Of a DNA stretch of 64,000 nt, positions 34,932-46,176 are shown piece after piece (within the stretch, counting starts at the first letter, position 1; each line of letters starts with the position of its first letter). Below the pieces are notes generated by a model. That model was given only the letters and a program-made list of their open reading frames with translations. It ran no database searches and was not told the origin of the DNA. This stretch comes from Macrophomina tecta (taxonomy: Eukaryota > Ascomycota > Dothideomycetes > Botryosphaeriales > Botryosphaeriaceae), in the NCBI GenBank assembly GCA_024180945.1, contig JAKSGN010000043.1, forward strand, positions 1,116,001 through 1,180,000. Direction: 5' to 3'. The position numbers were made by a program, and so were the translations under genes.

Positions 34932-37624
34932 CCTCAGAGAAGAGCCCCTTTCCCGCTTTTCTCGAATTGATCAACATATCAGCCTTACCATCCTACCGCG
35001 TCAACCGGCCTTTGTGATGTGGACACGATCAGCTGGGCGTGCAACTTGGTGGGACCTGCACCCAGCATACGAGGTGATCAGCAGAGCTGCGCGTCCAGCA
35101 AATAGTGTTCAAGTTGTGGGTGGCCTGGAAACCTTCCATTCTGTGGGGCTACCGCCTTTCCAGCAGGAATCCCTCCCATCCCGCGTACCAGTCGATCTGT
35201 AAGCTGTGACATCAGGTCTCGGACCGGTATCGCAGGAGGATGTGTTGCTGACTGAAGAGGGTCGTGAAAGGCCGAGATGCTGCGGAAGAAGAGCGAGTAT
35301 CGGAAGCGTACTTTTGCTGATGGAAATTGCCAAGTGATTGTGACGGCTGCGACTCCAGCACATAGCCTGCTCCTGATGTTGCACTGCGGGGGATGAAACA
35401 TCGTACCGTACAAGTGCTGCATCACTTGCATATCCGCCTATGAGCGGCCAGCATAACAACCGCACATAAGTGGAGTCGGAACCGACGGAGCGCTGTTAAT
35501 CCCAGAGTGCTGTTAGTAGAAGCCACGTCTCTCGTGCAAAGGAAAAGGAGAAATACGATGTTAGGCGCAGGAAAACTGTGCTTTCCTTACGCTGCATACG
35601 TCAGAGAACATTATTGGAAATGTCTTGAGACGCTGACGTTGATTGATCCACGTCATATACTTTCCAGCCTTACTCGGCAGCCCGTTTAGATCATGCATAC
35701 ATTATCAGACTGCCAATGCTAGAATTTCATCTCCGAATGAACGGGTCTGAAGTGTTACGATAAAAGAAAAATCTGATTCTCGGATGTCATCTACATCTAC
35801 TACGGGGACTGGCAAATATCGACAGCATGTAGCCTTGCTGGCCGCAGATTGTCCGGAGAGAAATTTTGATAAACCGAATTCACCGAGCAACCCCGCGTTA
35901 GTCCTCACGCACAGGGCGACGAGCTTCGGCCTTGAGCAGCTTTGATCAATCCAACCAGTCTTTTGTGGGACCGATACCGTGCAGGGCCGGAGCGGGAGTC
36001 GAAACTACGGTCACCAGGCGCTTGCTGTTCAAAATAGGGGTAGAGCATTGAGTCTCGTTCAGCATCCATCAGCTACTTGCTACTTACCGCAATGCGGGAC
36101 AGGTGCCCATCTTACGCAGCCGCTGCTCCGCGCTAGAAATTTTACTCCGTTTTGCGTCTCCTGGTGCAGTGACGAAGCTCGTGATTCCGCTCTACGCCTC
36201 CGGATTGAGAGCAGCAAACAGCCACGAAACCTGCGATCGTGACAAAGGACCAAGCACTGCTCCCGTCGCATTTTGCATGTGTCCTTTCCTCTCTCCCTAT
36301 CTCTCTAAAATGCCTCTCTAACATATAAAGTACTCGATCTCCCATGGTATGAGTTTTGAGCTTAAACGAGTGGTTGTTTTCTTGCTCGGTGCCGCTGATG
36401 GTCTTCCCGCAGTCTAGGAAAATCGGTGAGTCGGGCAATCACATTGGACAAGACCAAACAGCGGTCAGAAATGCGCCGAATGAGGGAGGTTTGCAGTATC
36501 GTATCTTTTCGAGGTTTGGATGATCGGACTGCAGAGGGAATCTAGCCAAGTATGAGGGTAAATCTGTCAAGCCATCCTCTTCAGTAGTCAGTCAACAAGG
36601 GAAACCTAAGAGCGTGCATAGAAAATGATTAGACAGAGGGCGTCTCTGTTGCTTCTGGGCGATGAATTACCATGTCTCAAGGCTCGACAATATTTACATT
36701 GTAGGTGAACTAGACCTTGCTTGAGGATGCCAACTCACAAATGCGTTGAGGGCAAAGTCTCGGTGAAGAACGCACAGAAGCCGGAGTGGCGCACGTGCCG
36801 TTAGTAATGTCTCGGCACACGCATGGCCATCTCCTCCATCACCCGAGCGGACCGCCAACGGTGTCGTTACTCTTGATCGTCACGGCGATAACACCGTACT
36901 GGAAGGGCCTGACAACGGGGCGGGCACGGTCAGCCCAAGCTGATGATGGGAGTATTGCCAGCGGATCCAGTAGTGCACATAGGAAGGTATCAGCTCGAAG
37001 GCTTTAGGGGAAGTCTGACGCGTCGTCATACTCTCGTGGTAGTCCCGTCTCGAGCTCACCAACTGCAAAACTTTCTGTAGGCCATAACACGGCAAGTAGG
37101 ATTCAGAAGATAGGATTGCGTCATCATAATCTGGTAGCCAGTAATAAGCGAGCGCCAAAAAGGGGTTGAAAGGTCAAACGATGCTACCCTTCGCATTTCC
37201 TGATCTGATACTGTCGGCAGGTCGGCCCGGCATGCTGCACACGATCGGAAAAGCGAGGGTGCCAGGACCGGACGTCAACGGTACCTCCCCCAAGGGCTCT
37301 TTAGAAGACATTTTTCCACATACTTTTATACCACATGATTGCTGATTCCTTCGCAGGTAGAACTCCATAATGGCACTCTTACGATCGGCCCTTGCCTCAC
37401 CTGCCACGCACCTGACCCTCAGTTTTACAGACATCACATGTTCAACAGAAAGTCTCCTCTGACGTACTACGGGACGAGATACTCACGAGAGCACTTGCGG
37501 AAGGAATATCGGTGTCTGCAGCATCCGTGAAAGTGTATGTGCTCAACGGGTCAAAATAAATCTCCGCCCAGAACGGCCCCCTTATTTTCGCTTACGATGT
37601 TTAGCCGCTTGCCATCGCAGTAAT
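34932..37624. other. 2.7 kb without a supported gene
   Basis: Open frames are short, lie on both strands and lack motifs. A minus-strand piece at about 37158-36880 has AYYWLPDYDDAILSSES, faintly like the loop region of allantoate-permease-type MFS proteins, but the surrounding frame is broken and no second motif confirms it. The right end abuts the hAT transposon. Confidence 0.4.
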
Positions 37625-37645
37625 CAGACATCCCAATAATAAATA
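37625..37645 (+). repeat. left terminal inverted repeat of the hAT element
   Basis: CAGACATCCCAATAATAAAT plus A. It pairs with the right end with one mismatch at position 12. Confidence 0.85.
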
Positions 37646-37673
37646 AATACATAATATTGACATATTCTTATGT

Positions 37674-37725
37674 ATTCATTGGCAGATCCTAATATTATTA
37701 TCGATTGCTAAGCTTATCAATAATT
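37674..37725 (+). repeat. subterminal repeat, left copy
   Basis: An ATTCATTGGCAG start, then an ATATTATTATC run, then AAGCTTA. The right end at 40255-40305 has the same order in the same orientation (ATTTATTGGCAG, ATATTATTATC, AAGCTTA), about three-quarters identical by eye. Such subterminal motifs can be transposase-binding sites in hAT elements. Confidence 0.45.
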
Positions 37726-37726
37726 A

Positions 37727-40020
37727 TTAATATAAAACTGAAGCGCCATGCATGTCGTCGTTGCCGCCAGCAATATCCATGACCTTACCATCTACTGCCA
37801 CGTAGACTTTGCGGACCAAGTCATTCTTCACCCAGTTGCTCAGGCATTGAAGCTTCTCGATAGTATCAGGCGAGAGCCGTGCCCTGTCCCAAGAAATTGT
37901 CCGCCTTGCGCAAGAGAATACCCGTTCCGGATCGTCGGACATCGCCGGCACACTTAGTATGTCAATGGCCAATTGGTGTAAACGTGGATACTCAATTCTC
38001 TGTTCTTCTCGACACCACCATTCAAGCGGTGTTTTGGTCGTCATAGGTCTTGGCGGAGAATTGACGAATTTTTCGAATTCATCCTCATCTCCGGGTTCAT
38101 CCAAGACACTCATTGACTGCTTGATACGCTCGTACGGTGTTACTTCCCGTCGTTCGTCGTTCAGCCGAGCCGCGGACTCCGACGGGAGTGGCCGGTCCTT
38201 GTACTTCGCCCAATGCTGCCGTGCACCAGCAATAGCGGTCTGCCTCCATTCCTCTGCCCAGTGGCGGTCAAGGTACCTCCGGCGCTTTTCTGGATGGAGC
38301 AATAATGCCGTGGCATATATTGGGTTTCTGTCACTCTCTTCATAATACTTCGAGAGAACCCACCAACCCATGTGAATGGAATGAACCATACGCGCGTTGC
38401 TGGCGTATTTGCCCTGCTTTAACATCAGTCCAGGTCTGGTAATCGATCGAGCCGTCCATGGCTTACCTTGGCATTCTCAAACTGCATGAAAAGAATATCC
38501 ATATTCTCTAGCACCTGATCTATTGATGCCCACTCCATTTGCTGCTCCAAGGTCGCTTGGTAAAACGGCTGCAAGAACTCGTGAGTCATTTTGAGTACTT
38601 GCCAATCATCATGTGTGAGGATGTCGTCTTCCAGCTCGTTGTGGTATTGGTTGAGGAATATTGACAATGGACCCTCTTGGCTGATAGCCGCATCAAGCAA
38701 CTTGAACCATGAGTTCCAACGGGTGATATTGTCAATTCCAAGCGCCTTTTCTGCAATGTCATCCCATGCATCGTTGCGCACTGTGGAATTACGGATGAAC
38801 ACCGCAATGTTGTGGGGTTTACCCATTGGGCCGATGCTCCGCCAGCCGGCAGTGTCATGGCGTTTCTTGCGCCTGTCGTGACTCTTGTGACAAGTGTTCG
38901 ACTGAATTTGGTCGTGTAACGCGTCCGCAACTGTTACATCATTTACCTCGTGTTGCGCCTGCGCAATTGCGGCCTGCAGAGCGTCCTCACTAGTTGCAAA
39001 GAGAAAGGCTTGAAGGGACAAGTTAATGATGTGGCCGGCACACCGCGTTCGAGAGGACACTGGGTCAAGTGTAAGGCCGTACTCTTGCGACAGCTCAACA
39101 GCAAGTTGGCGGAGACAGGTGTCATTCTTTGCGTCATTGTCCCCAGTGAAGTAGCCGATTCGGGGCGCTAAGTGGTACTGTCGGATAATCGTCATCAAGT
39201 GAGGTGCCATAGCCGTGCCGGCGTGAGAGCGGCGGAGGTTTGGTAGCCCTAGCAATGCTTTCCGAGGTTTGTAGGCCTCGTCAACCCATTGGGCGTGAAC
39301 AGCGATATAGGCCTTCCGCTGAGGAGAAGACCATACGTCCATAGCAATGTGTACGAGGCTCCGGGCACGTTCTAGCCATTCCTTTACGGATTGTTGATGC
39401 GCATCGTAGGCCCTATCCAAGTCCGCCGCAACTGTGCTACCGGAATCAGTTAGGAACTCTTCAACGGCAGGGTTTATCGCGGCCAGAAGTGCCTGGTATT
39501 CCGGCCAGGTTACGAAGTTGAGCGGTAAATGTTTATGTGCGGATAGCAACATCTGTGCCTCTCGAAAGGCATCGACATTGATTACACTCCGTAGAGTGTT
39601 CATCTCATTCTCCCTGACTTGCTGCAGCCGCTTGCCGGTTGTTCTTGCGAAGGCATTTTCGATGGCTAGTTGGCGCCTGTTTTGAGATTTTGAGTCCTCT
39701 CGAACAAGTATGTGATGAGCCTTCTCGAGATGATAGCGGGCGTTGCCAGATATGTGGGTTGACCAGGATGGATTGCGACAACGCGTGCAGTAGTGAAGTA
39801 ATTTCCCGCTCATAGTACGTGGCTCGTCGCCTTGAGCTTCTCGAAAGTGATCCCATGTTGATGTGGCTCTCAGTTTCCGTCTCTTGACCGTATGCTGGGC
39901 TGACGATGCCTCGGGTTCTGACAGTGTGCTGGCAACTTGTGAGGCACTGTCAGAGGGTACCACGGAGGAAGAACTTGACGGGGCATTGGATTGGGGCAGT
40001 GAGGATATGTTGACGTCCAT
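37727..40020 (-). CDS. hAT transposase
   Basis: Two exons (40020-38467 and 38413-37727; intron 53 bp) give 746 residues. Order: a Ser/Pro-rich start; a BED-type zinc finger near residues 55-105 (STWDHFREA, CTRC, H-x4-H); catalytic Asp candidates in HIAMDVWSS and GYFTGDNDAKND; the TRWNSWFKLLDAA region; and a C-terminal hAT dimerisation domain (LEWWCREEQ, LAIDILSVPAMSDDPERVFSCARRTISWDR) that also carries the third catalytic acid in DPERVFS. There is no stop or frameshift. The enzyme binds the element ends and moves it by cut-and-paste. It reads opposite to the flanking GMC gene. Confidence 0.92.
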
Positions 40021-40254
40021 TGTCGTGTGTAGAGATATGTCGCTGATGTATTACGAACTGCGTACTTGCAACGTGACGGGTATGGCGAGGCAGCAGTTTC
40101 GGTTGCTAGGAGTTACAAACATTGGAGTTCACCTCCTATCTAGAGGCCTGATAAGCAGTAATATGCGTACAAGACTGCAATTTAATCTGAAACACTCTGG
40201 GGGAATTGGCGCTGGAAAATAGTGGGCCTATATTATTAATAGTTAACAATATAT

Positions 40255-40305
40255 ATTTATTGGCAGCGTCTATATTATTATCCTTATGGAAAAGCTTAAC
40301 AATAA
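40255..40305 (+). repeat. subterminal repeat, right copy
   Basis: Same motif order as the left copy at 37674-37725, in direct orientation. Confidence 0.45.
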
Positions 40306-40328
40306 ATATGCCCTTAATAATAAATATA

Positions 40329-40349
40329 TATTTATTACTGGGATGTCTG
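40329..40349 (-). repeat. right terminal inverted repeat of the hAT element
   Basis: On the minus strand it begins CAGACATCCCAGTAATAAAT, matching the left end at 20 of 21 positions. Confidence 0.85.
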
Positions 40350-41039
40350 GCAGCTGGTTGCAATCCTGCAAATAAGATTCGGCTTATGTAGTTGATTGGA
40401 GATAGCAACGATCCGCTTTGGTCTTGCCGAATAAGTAGTCCTCCAGATTCAACCTTGATTCAGTCAGACACTGCACGAATTGTTTGTGTTGCTCGCGTCC
40501 GCTGCGGTTCGCTTTGCGGGAGAGCGCCCCATGTAAAGCTCGGCCTGGTTAATGCTCCTTTTTTCTTTTTCCTCGGTAATGCTGACTGATTTGTCACACA
40601 GACATAGAACAATCAAACTGATGATCATTCATGGGGAGTTCTACCCCTGTCCATCTTGCATGAGCGCTTGCATCCGGGCGTTTTAGTTGCCCACTGCCAA
40701 CCAGTGGCGCAGGCGGCTTCAGCAGAGCTCCACCAGCCCTATTTATCGCCCGCGGACGAGCGCAGTTGTCATTGGTTTATCGCATTACACGAGCTTCAGA
40801 CCCATGCCACAGCCAGCTCGTCCACGTCGAATAAGGCAAGTGGAATTCGGCATCTACGATTCCAGCCGTTGATGGCTTGCGGTTTGTGCGAGCGAATGCT
40901 CCTTTTATCGCTCAAGCTTGAACGTCTGTGCAGCAATTCTAGCCTCTAGTCTCCAGCTACATATTTGTCTTCTCGCATTCCCTCTTCCCCTCATTCCCAA
41001 TCCTGCTTACCCGGACCGACGACCTGCACGACCTCCAAA
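40350..41039. other. promoter region of the GMC oxidoreductase
   Basis: No gene recognised. The last 100 bases are C/T-rich, a common fungal 5' leader. Confidence 0.45.
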
Positions 41040-43518
41040 ATGCCACCACCCCACTGGCCCGCCCTCCTCGCCCTCGCCCTCTCGCTCATCCACATCCTCA
41101 CCACCGCCACCGCCGAGCCCGTCCGCCAATACTCCGCGCCGCACAAGCTCACAGGCACTTCCTTCGGCATTCCCGGCATCAACGCGACCTACGACTACGT
41201 GGTCATCGGCGCCGGCATTGCCGGCTCCGTCGTCTCCGCCCGTCTCGCGGAAGACCCCTCCGTCAGCGTCGCGGTGGTTGAGGCCGGCGGCTTCTACGAG
41301 TTCGCGAACGGCAACCTCTCGCAAATACCCTTCTATTCGGGCAAGTTCGTCGGCGATGACGGCGGGAACTGGGGGGAGCGGAATTGGCAGCCGCTGGTTG
41401 ATTGGGGGGTTGTGACCGAGCCGGAGGCGGTAGGTTCTTTTCCTTTCGTCTGTGCCCAGGTGGAAGTGGACTGGAGAAGGTATTGATGCGTGCTGATGTT
41501 GGTGCACAGGGATTGGGTGGAAAGAGGCTGCATGAGGCGCAGGGGAAGTGCCTGGGCGGAAGGTGCGTTTTATCGATTGGCAAATGCAAGGGACGTGCTG
41601 ATGTTTGGTGAAGCTCCGCGCGGAATCAGCTGATTTACCACAGGTGATGGATTATTCGAGCGTTGTGCTTGGAAGTCTAAACTGACATATGCAGGGGCAC
41701 GGTGGGCGCCTACAAGCGGTGGGCAGAGCTCGTTGGAGATGGCAGCTACCTCTATGAGAACATGCAGCAGTATTTCGAGAAAAGCGTGAACTTCAGCACA
41801 TCTAACCTTGGCAAGAGAGCGGCGAATGCTTCAGTAACCTTCAACGCAAGTTCGTACAGTCCTTCGGGTGGTCCGCTCCAAGTCTCGTATCCAAGCTATG
41901 CGAACCCGTTCAGCTCATGTGAGAACAAATCGACTTTCTGGTGCATTTTATCATCCAAACTGATTGTGGAAAGATGGCGCCAGTGCTCTCAGCCATATAG
42001 GCTTAAAGCCACTTGCAGATCTCAACAGCGGCAGTCTCATGGGATACGCATATGGCACCTTCACACAATCTCCAGATGGTGTGAGAAGCACTGCGGAGTC
42101 CTCGTTCCTGGCGGAGGCATTTGAGAAAACGCCTCTTAAAGCTTATATCCAAACTCAAGCCACGAAGATTTTATTTAACACCGAGAAAACAGCCATTGGA
42201 GTGCAAGTATCCACTCAGGGCTTGCCGTACACACTCCATGCCCGGAAGGAAGTGATACTTGCCGCCGGAGCCGTGAGTGTTTCTATCGTATATATACAGG
42301 GCCGAAAAATGACGACCGTCAGATCTTCTCGCCGCAGCTGCTGATGCTCTCTGGCATTGGCCCTGTCGCAACACTCCAGCAACACGGCATCGAAGTCCTG
42401 TCAGACCTCCCTGGAGTAGGGCAGAACATGTGGGTAAGTATCCCCTCCCGCAACAATACCCAGACCAGCCTCCTGAGTCAGCGTGCCGGTAACAGAACAG
42501 CGCCCAAGCCGGCTCCATCATCTACGAAGTCTCCCTCACCACGACCCACGCCATGAACGACCCCATCCGCGCCGCCGAGCAAACCGCCCTCTACCTCAAC
42601 GAAGGCACCGGCCAGCTCACCAACTCCGGCGGCGATTTCTTCGGTCTGTCTCCATTTCCTCCTCTCTCCCTTTCCCACCATCGTCCCACTAACCACCCCC
42701 CATCCATTTCTTCCAGGCTTTGAAAAACTCCCCCCAGCCACCCGCTCGAGTCTCAGCCCGCGCACACTCGCCGCCCTGTCCGCCTTCCCCGCCGACTGGC
42801 CCGAAGTCGAATACGTCATCTCCTCCGCACCCAAAGTCGCCGTCGCCACCAACAGCAACAGCAGCAACACGCGCGCCCTCGCCTCCATCAACGTCGCGCT
42901 CACGGCGACGCTCTCGCGTGGCAACGTCACGCTCGCGTCCACGGACCCGTTCGCGCTGCCCGTCGTGCGGCTCAACTTCTTCCTCGACGACGCGGACCGC
43001 GAGGTCGCGGTGGCGGCGTGGCGGCGGGCGCGCGAGGCGTGGCGGGGCGGCGTGCCGGAGGGCGTGAGGGTCGGGCCGGAGGTGTGGCCGGGCGAGGGCG
43101 TGGTCGGCGATGAGGAGTTGGCGGAGACGGTGCGGCGCAGTGCCGGGGCGGTGCATCATGTTGCTGCGAGCTGTGAGTCCTGCTTCTTTCACTTTTTTTC
43201 GTAATTTTCTTTTTCGTCTTTGTCTTGAGTTGTACGTATGTGTGCGTGTGGTGCTGATGTTGTGCCCTTTTGGCGAGTAGGTAAGATGGGGAAGGCGGAT
43301 GACCCCATGGCGGTGGTAGATTCGAAGGGGAGGGTGTTTGGTGTCACGGGGTTGCGGGTGGTGGATGCGTCGAGCTTTGTGTTTACGCCGCCGGGGCATA
43401 CGCAGGGGTATACTTGTGAGTGGGCTGCTTTGTTTTTCTGTTCGAGGAGCGGGATGCTTACGTTATTGCAGATGCGCATGCTGAGAAGTTGGCGGACGAC
43501 ATCAAGAACGGTGTTTGA
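41040..43518 (+). CDS. GMC oxidoreductase, intact, ten exons
   Basis: Ten exons (41040-41429, 41510-41562, 41614-41643, 41695-41918, 41974-42272, 42323-42433, 42496-42643, 42717-43172, 43281-43415, 43472-43518) give 630 residues, all in phase. It has a signal peptide ([18 protein letters not shown]), FAD site [19 protein letters not shown] with an AVVEAGG strand, [19 protein letters not shown] assembled from three tiny exons, [24 protein letters not shown], and the catalytic pair region [11 protein letters not shown] and [15 protein letters not shown]. It is an extracellular FAD oxidase or dehydrogenase acting on alcohols or sugars, substrate unknown. Exon 3 is only 30 bp. It differs from the GMC gene at 3749-5784 in exon structure, so the two are not recent duplicates. 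Confidence 0.9.
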
Positions 43519-43859
43519 GCATGTTACCAGGAAGACGGCTGATTGTGCGCCTGTGAAGAGCTAGCAGACCAGCGATTGGGCTCAAGTTCAATAGCACTGC
43601 TACCTGTATCTGCTGTCATATATGGCATGGTGGATAGAGCGAGTACATATTATCTACTTGGGGGATTGGTATGGGAGTGCCGTAGTTATATGGATATGTA
43701 GTGATCGCTCTGGTGCATTATGCGATTCGACTATTACTCTGGACTGGAAATGATACTCTGTTCTTTGAGGCCTCGTGTGGCTTTTCGCTAGTGCGGACCA
43801 CTCCATTTTCGCTGCTCTTCTGCTGCTCTTCCAAACGCAACCAAAACTACCCCCCTTAA
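43519..43859. other. convergent 3' spacer
   Basis: Tail-to-tail spacer between the GMC gene and the Git1-like transporter; nothing recognised. Confidence 0.5.
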
Positions 43860-45648
43860 TCACGAGGCCACCCTATCCATGACCACCGCCCCTGGGTCCT
43901 TGGTCGCCTTATCTCCCCAGTCCGCCTCCCACCCATTCTCTTCCAGGTACCGTTTCCACGCTTCGTCTTCGTCTTCCAGCCGGGAGCTCACGTCGGGGAT
44001 GACGAACCACGCGATCACCGCACCGAGCACGGCGAAGGCAGCGCCGATCAAGAAAGTAGCCTGGTCGGCCTTGGATTCATCGGCCCACGACTTGAGGATA
44101 GCACTAAAGACCTGCGTGCCGATAGCGGCGCCGGCCTTGGAGAAGGCAGCCACAAGACCCATCATCTGGCCACGGATGGAGGTCGGGAAGCATTCAGAGG
44201 CCGTTAACACGACAGTGCTGTTCCGCGGGCGTCAGTAATTGGTCGCTTGCAGGTAGAGGGGAGGCTGGTCACACGGCCTTCAGGAAAATCGCAACGCAGG
44301 GGCAGAACTCACCTCCCAGGGCCGACCTCTCCCAGCGTCAGGAAAAGCCCATACAGCACCACGAACAGCGGGAAAACGGTCTGGATCTGCTTGTTCGCGC
44401 CGCCGAGCACGAAGCCCAGCGCCGCCTGCAGCGCGAAGCCCAGACACATGGTCTGCCGGCGGCCGATGCGGTCGGACAGGTAGCCGCCAAGGAAGGGGCC
44501 GGGGATGTAGAAGCAGTTGATGACGACGCCCCAGCCGAGGCTCTTGACCAGCGAGTCGGAGGCGTTCACGCGCGACGTGACGGTCGAGGAGAAGATGCCG
44601 AACGGGATGCTGACGTAGTTGTACAGGAACCACGTCGCGGAGCAGCCGACGAAGGCGCGCCAGTAGCGCTTGAATGCCAGCACGTAGGGTACGCGCTGCT
44701 TGCGCATCGCGCTCTTGCGGTACGCGGTCGACACGGCCATGCGCATGCGGAACCAGAAAATGGACACGGGCGGGACCAGGCCCAGCGCGAACGAGGTGCG
44801 CCAGACGACGCCGTAGCGGGCGACCTGCTGGCGCGTGCAGAGCAGCAGCAGCAGCGGCACCAGGCCGCCGAAGACGTAGCCCAGCGACGCGGACAGGTCG
44901 GCCAGCATGGCGAACATGAAGCCGCGGTGCTGGCGCAGCGCCGTGTTCTCGTCGGTGGCTTCGGTCGCGCCCGCGCCAGACACCGGGTACTCGCCGCCCG
45001 CGCCGACGCCCGCGACGCCGCGCGCGATGATGAGCATCCAGAACATGCCCGTCTCGGTCGTGCCCGAGGCGCCGGCCGAGAGCGCGATGCCGACGACGAG
45101 GAGAATCGTGGTGGCGACGGCACCGGTCTTGCGGCCGAGCTGGTCAACGATGCCGCCGAAGAGGAGCATGCCGATGATCATGCCGATGAGGAAGGCGTTG
45201 CTGAGGCGCGTATAGATATCGTTGGTCAGGGAGTCGGGGTAGAGGATGGCGAGGAGGAGCTCGACGTTGCCAATAACAGCGGCGTTGCTGGGCGTTGTTT
45301 AGAATTCGTCGTTCCATTGAGAGGGAGAGGAGTAGCGGGGCGTCGAATATTCGACTTGGAGCGCCGTGAAGGACTGTGGGAGGACCAGGGGATGGAGAAG
45401 AAGAAAAGAGGACAGGAAGAAAAGACGTACTATCCATCCGATCCAATGGCCAGGCCGGAGTAGAGAATCATCAACCACACCGAGACTTTGCTGTAGTAAG
45501 ACTTCTCCACCTCTCCCGTCTCAGCATCGACTTCAGCAAGGGTGGTCTCGTGCTGCTTCTTCTCGTCCGTAGCATCGCTCTGCCCACTTCCCAAGCTCTT
45601 GTCTTGTGCGGACGCAGCAATGGCGTCCACATCGCTTTGCTGCGCCAT
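43860..45648 (-). CDS. MFS transporter, Git1-like (glycerophosphodiester/phosphate type)
   Basis: Three exons (45648-45431, 45287-44313, 44217-43860) give 516 residues. A hydrophilic, acidic N-terminus is followed by the first helix with IGSDGYNAAVIGNVE (joined across the intron). Then come LFGGIVDQLGRKTGAVATT, GVAGVGAGGEYPVSGAGATE, FWFRMRMAVSTAYRKSAMRK, NYVSIPFGIFSSTV, GGYLSDRIGRRQTM and SIRGQMMGLVAAFSKAGAA, all features I associate with fungal Git1-type proteins that import glycerophosphoinositol or related phosphate compounds. Twelve helices are expected. The ATG at 45669 is an alternative start seven codons upstream. It is divergent from the M24-like gene. Confidence 0.88.
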
Positions 45649-46176
45649 CTTGCCTCCAGCCACTGTCAAGGCGCGGTTCAGGGCGCGATATCTGCGGCAA
45701 AAGCTGGAATTTTGGGCCAGGACAAGCCAGGGAAAACCGAGAGTAATTAGAAATCAAAGCCAGACTGAATCGCGAGGACGATGAGCTGGAGGTTATATCA
45801 CACGGCCGCCATCCCGTCCCTCCAACGGGCAGCGCCGCCACTCGAGGACGCCAAGAGACAGCGGCTCGGCCGCCATTGGCCGCAGAGCGATAGGCAGTCG
45901 GGCCAAAAGGACGGCCGCCAGCATTCACGGGCAATTCCCCGGGGTGTGGCAGCGATCAGAGGTGCGAGAAAGTGGGGAGAGACCACCCATGCAGATAAGC
46001 CGACGGGAGCTCACGTTCGTTTCGGCGGGGAAGTGCCGCTGCCGACCGCAACCTCTCGCTACCACCGACAATAACAACAGGCCCCATCTGCAGGAACAGC
46101 CAGTGTGGCGTCCTTCCCATCCCTCTATCTCTCCGAGAAGGAAGCACTGAGCCTGCGGCCCATTGGACGGTCAGCC
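45649..46176. promoter_or_regulatory. divergent promoter, Git1-like MFS and M24-like protein
   Basis: 528 bp between head-to-head starts. No gene inside; no specific operator identified. Confidence 0.45.

Larger units (their letters stand above)
37625..40349 (-). mobile_element. hAT-family DNA transposon, apparently full length
   Basis: A 2,725-bp unit bounded by 21-bp terminal inverted repeats (20 of 21 identical) beginning CAGACATCCC. Inside is one transposase gene with an uninterrupted frame and AT-rich subterminal zones of about 100-330 bp. The expected 8-bp target duplication is only partial: GCAGTAAT on the left and GCAGCTGG on the right, sharing the first four bases. Either the flanks have mutated since insertion or the true ends differ slightly. 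Coding and repeat ends look young, so this copy may be active or recently so. Confidence 0.85.

Noticed and set aside
36880..37158. Minus-strand fragment resembling an allantoate-permease-type MFS loop (AYYWLPD)
   Set aside because: Only one short motif fits; the flanking frames are broken and no second family motif confirms it.
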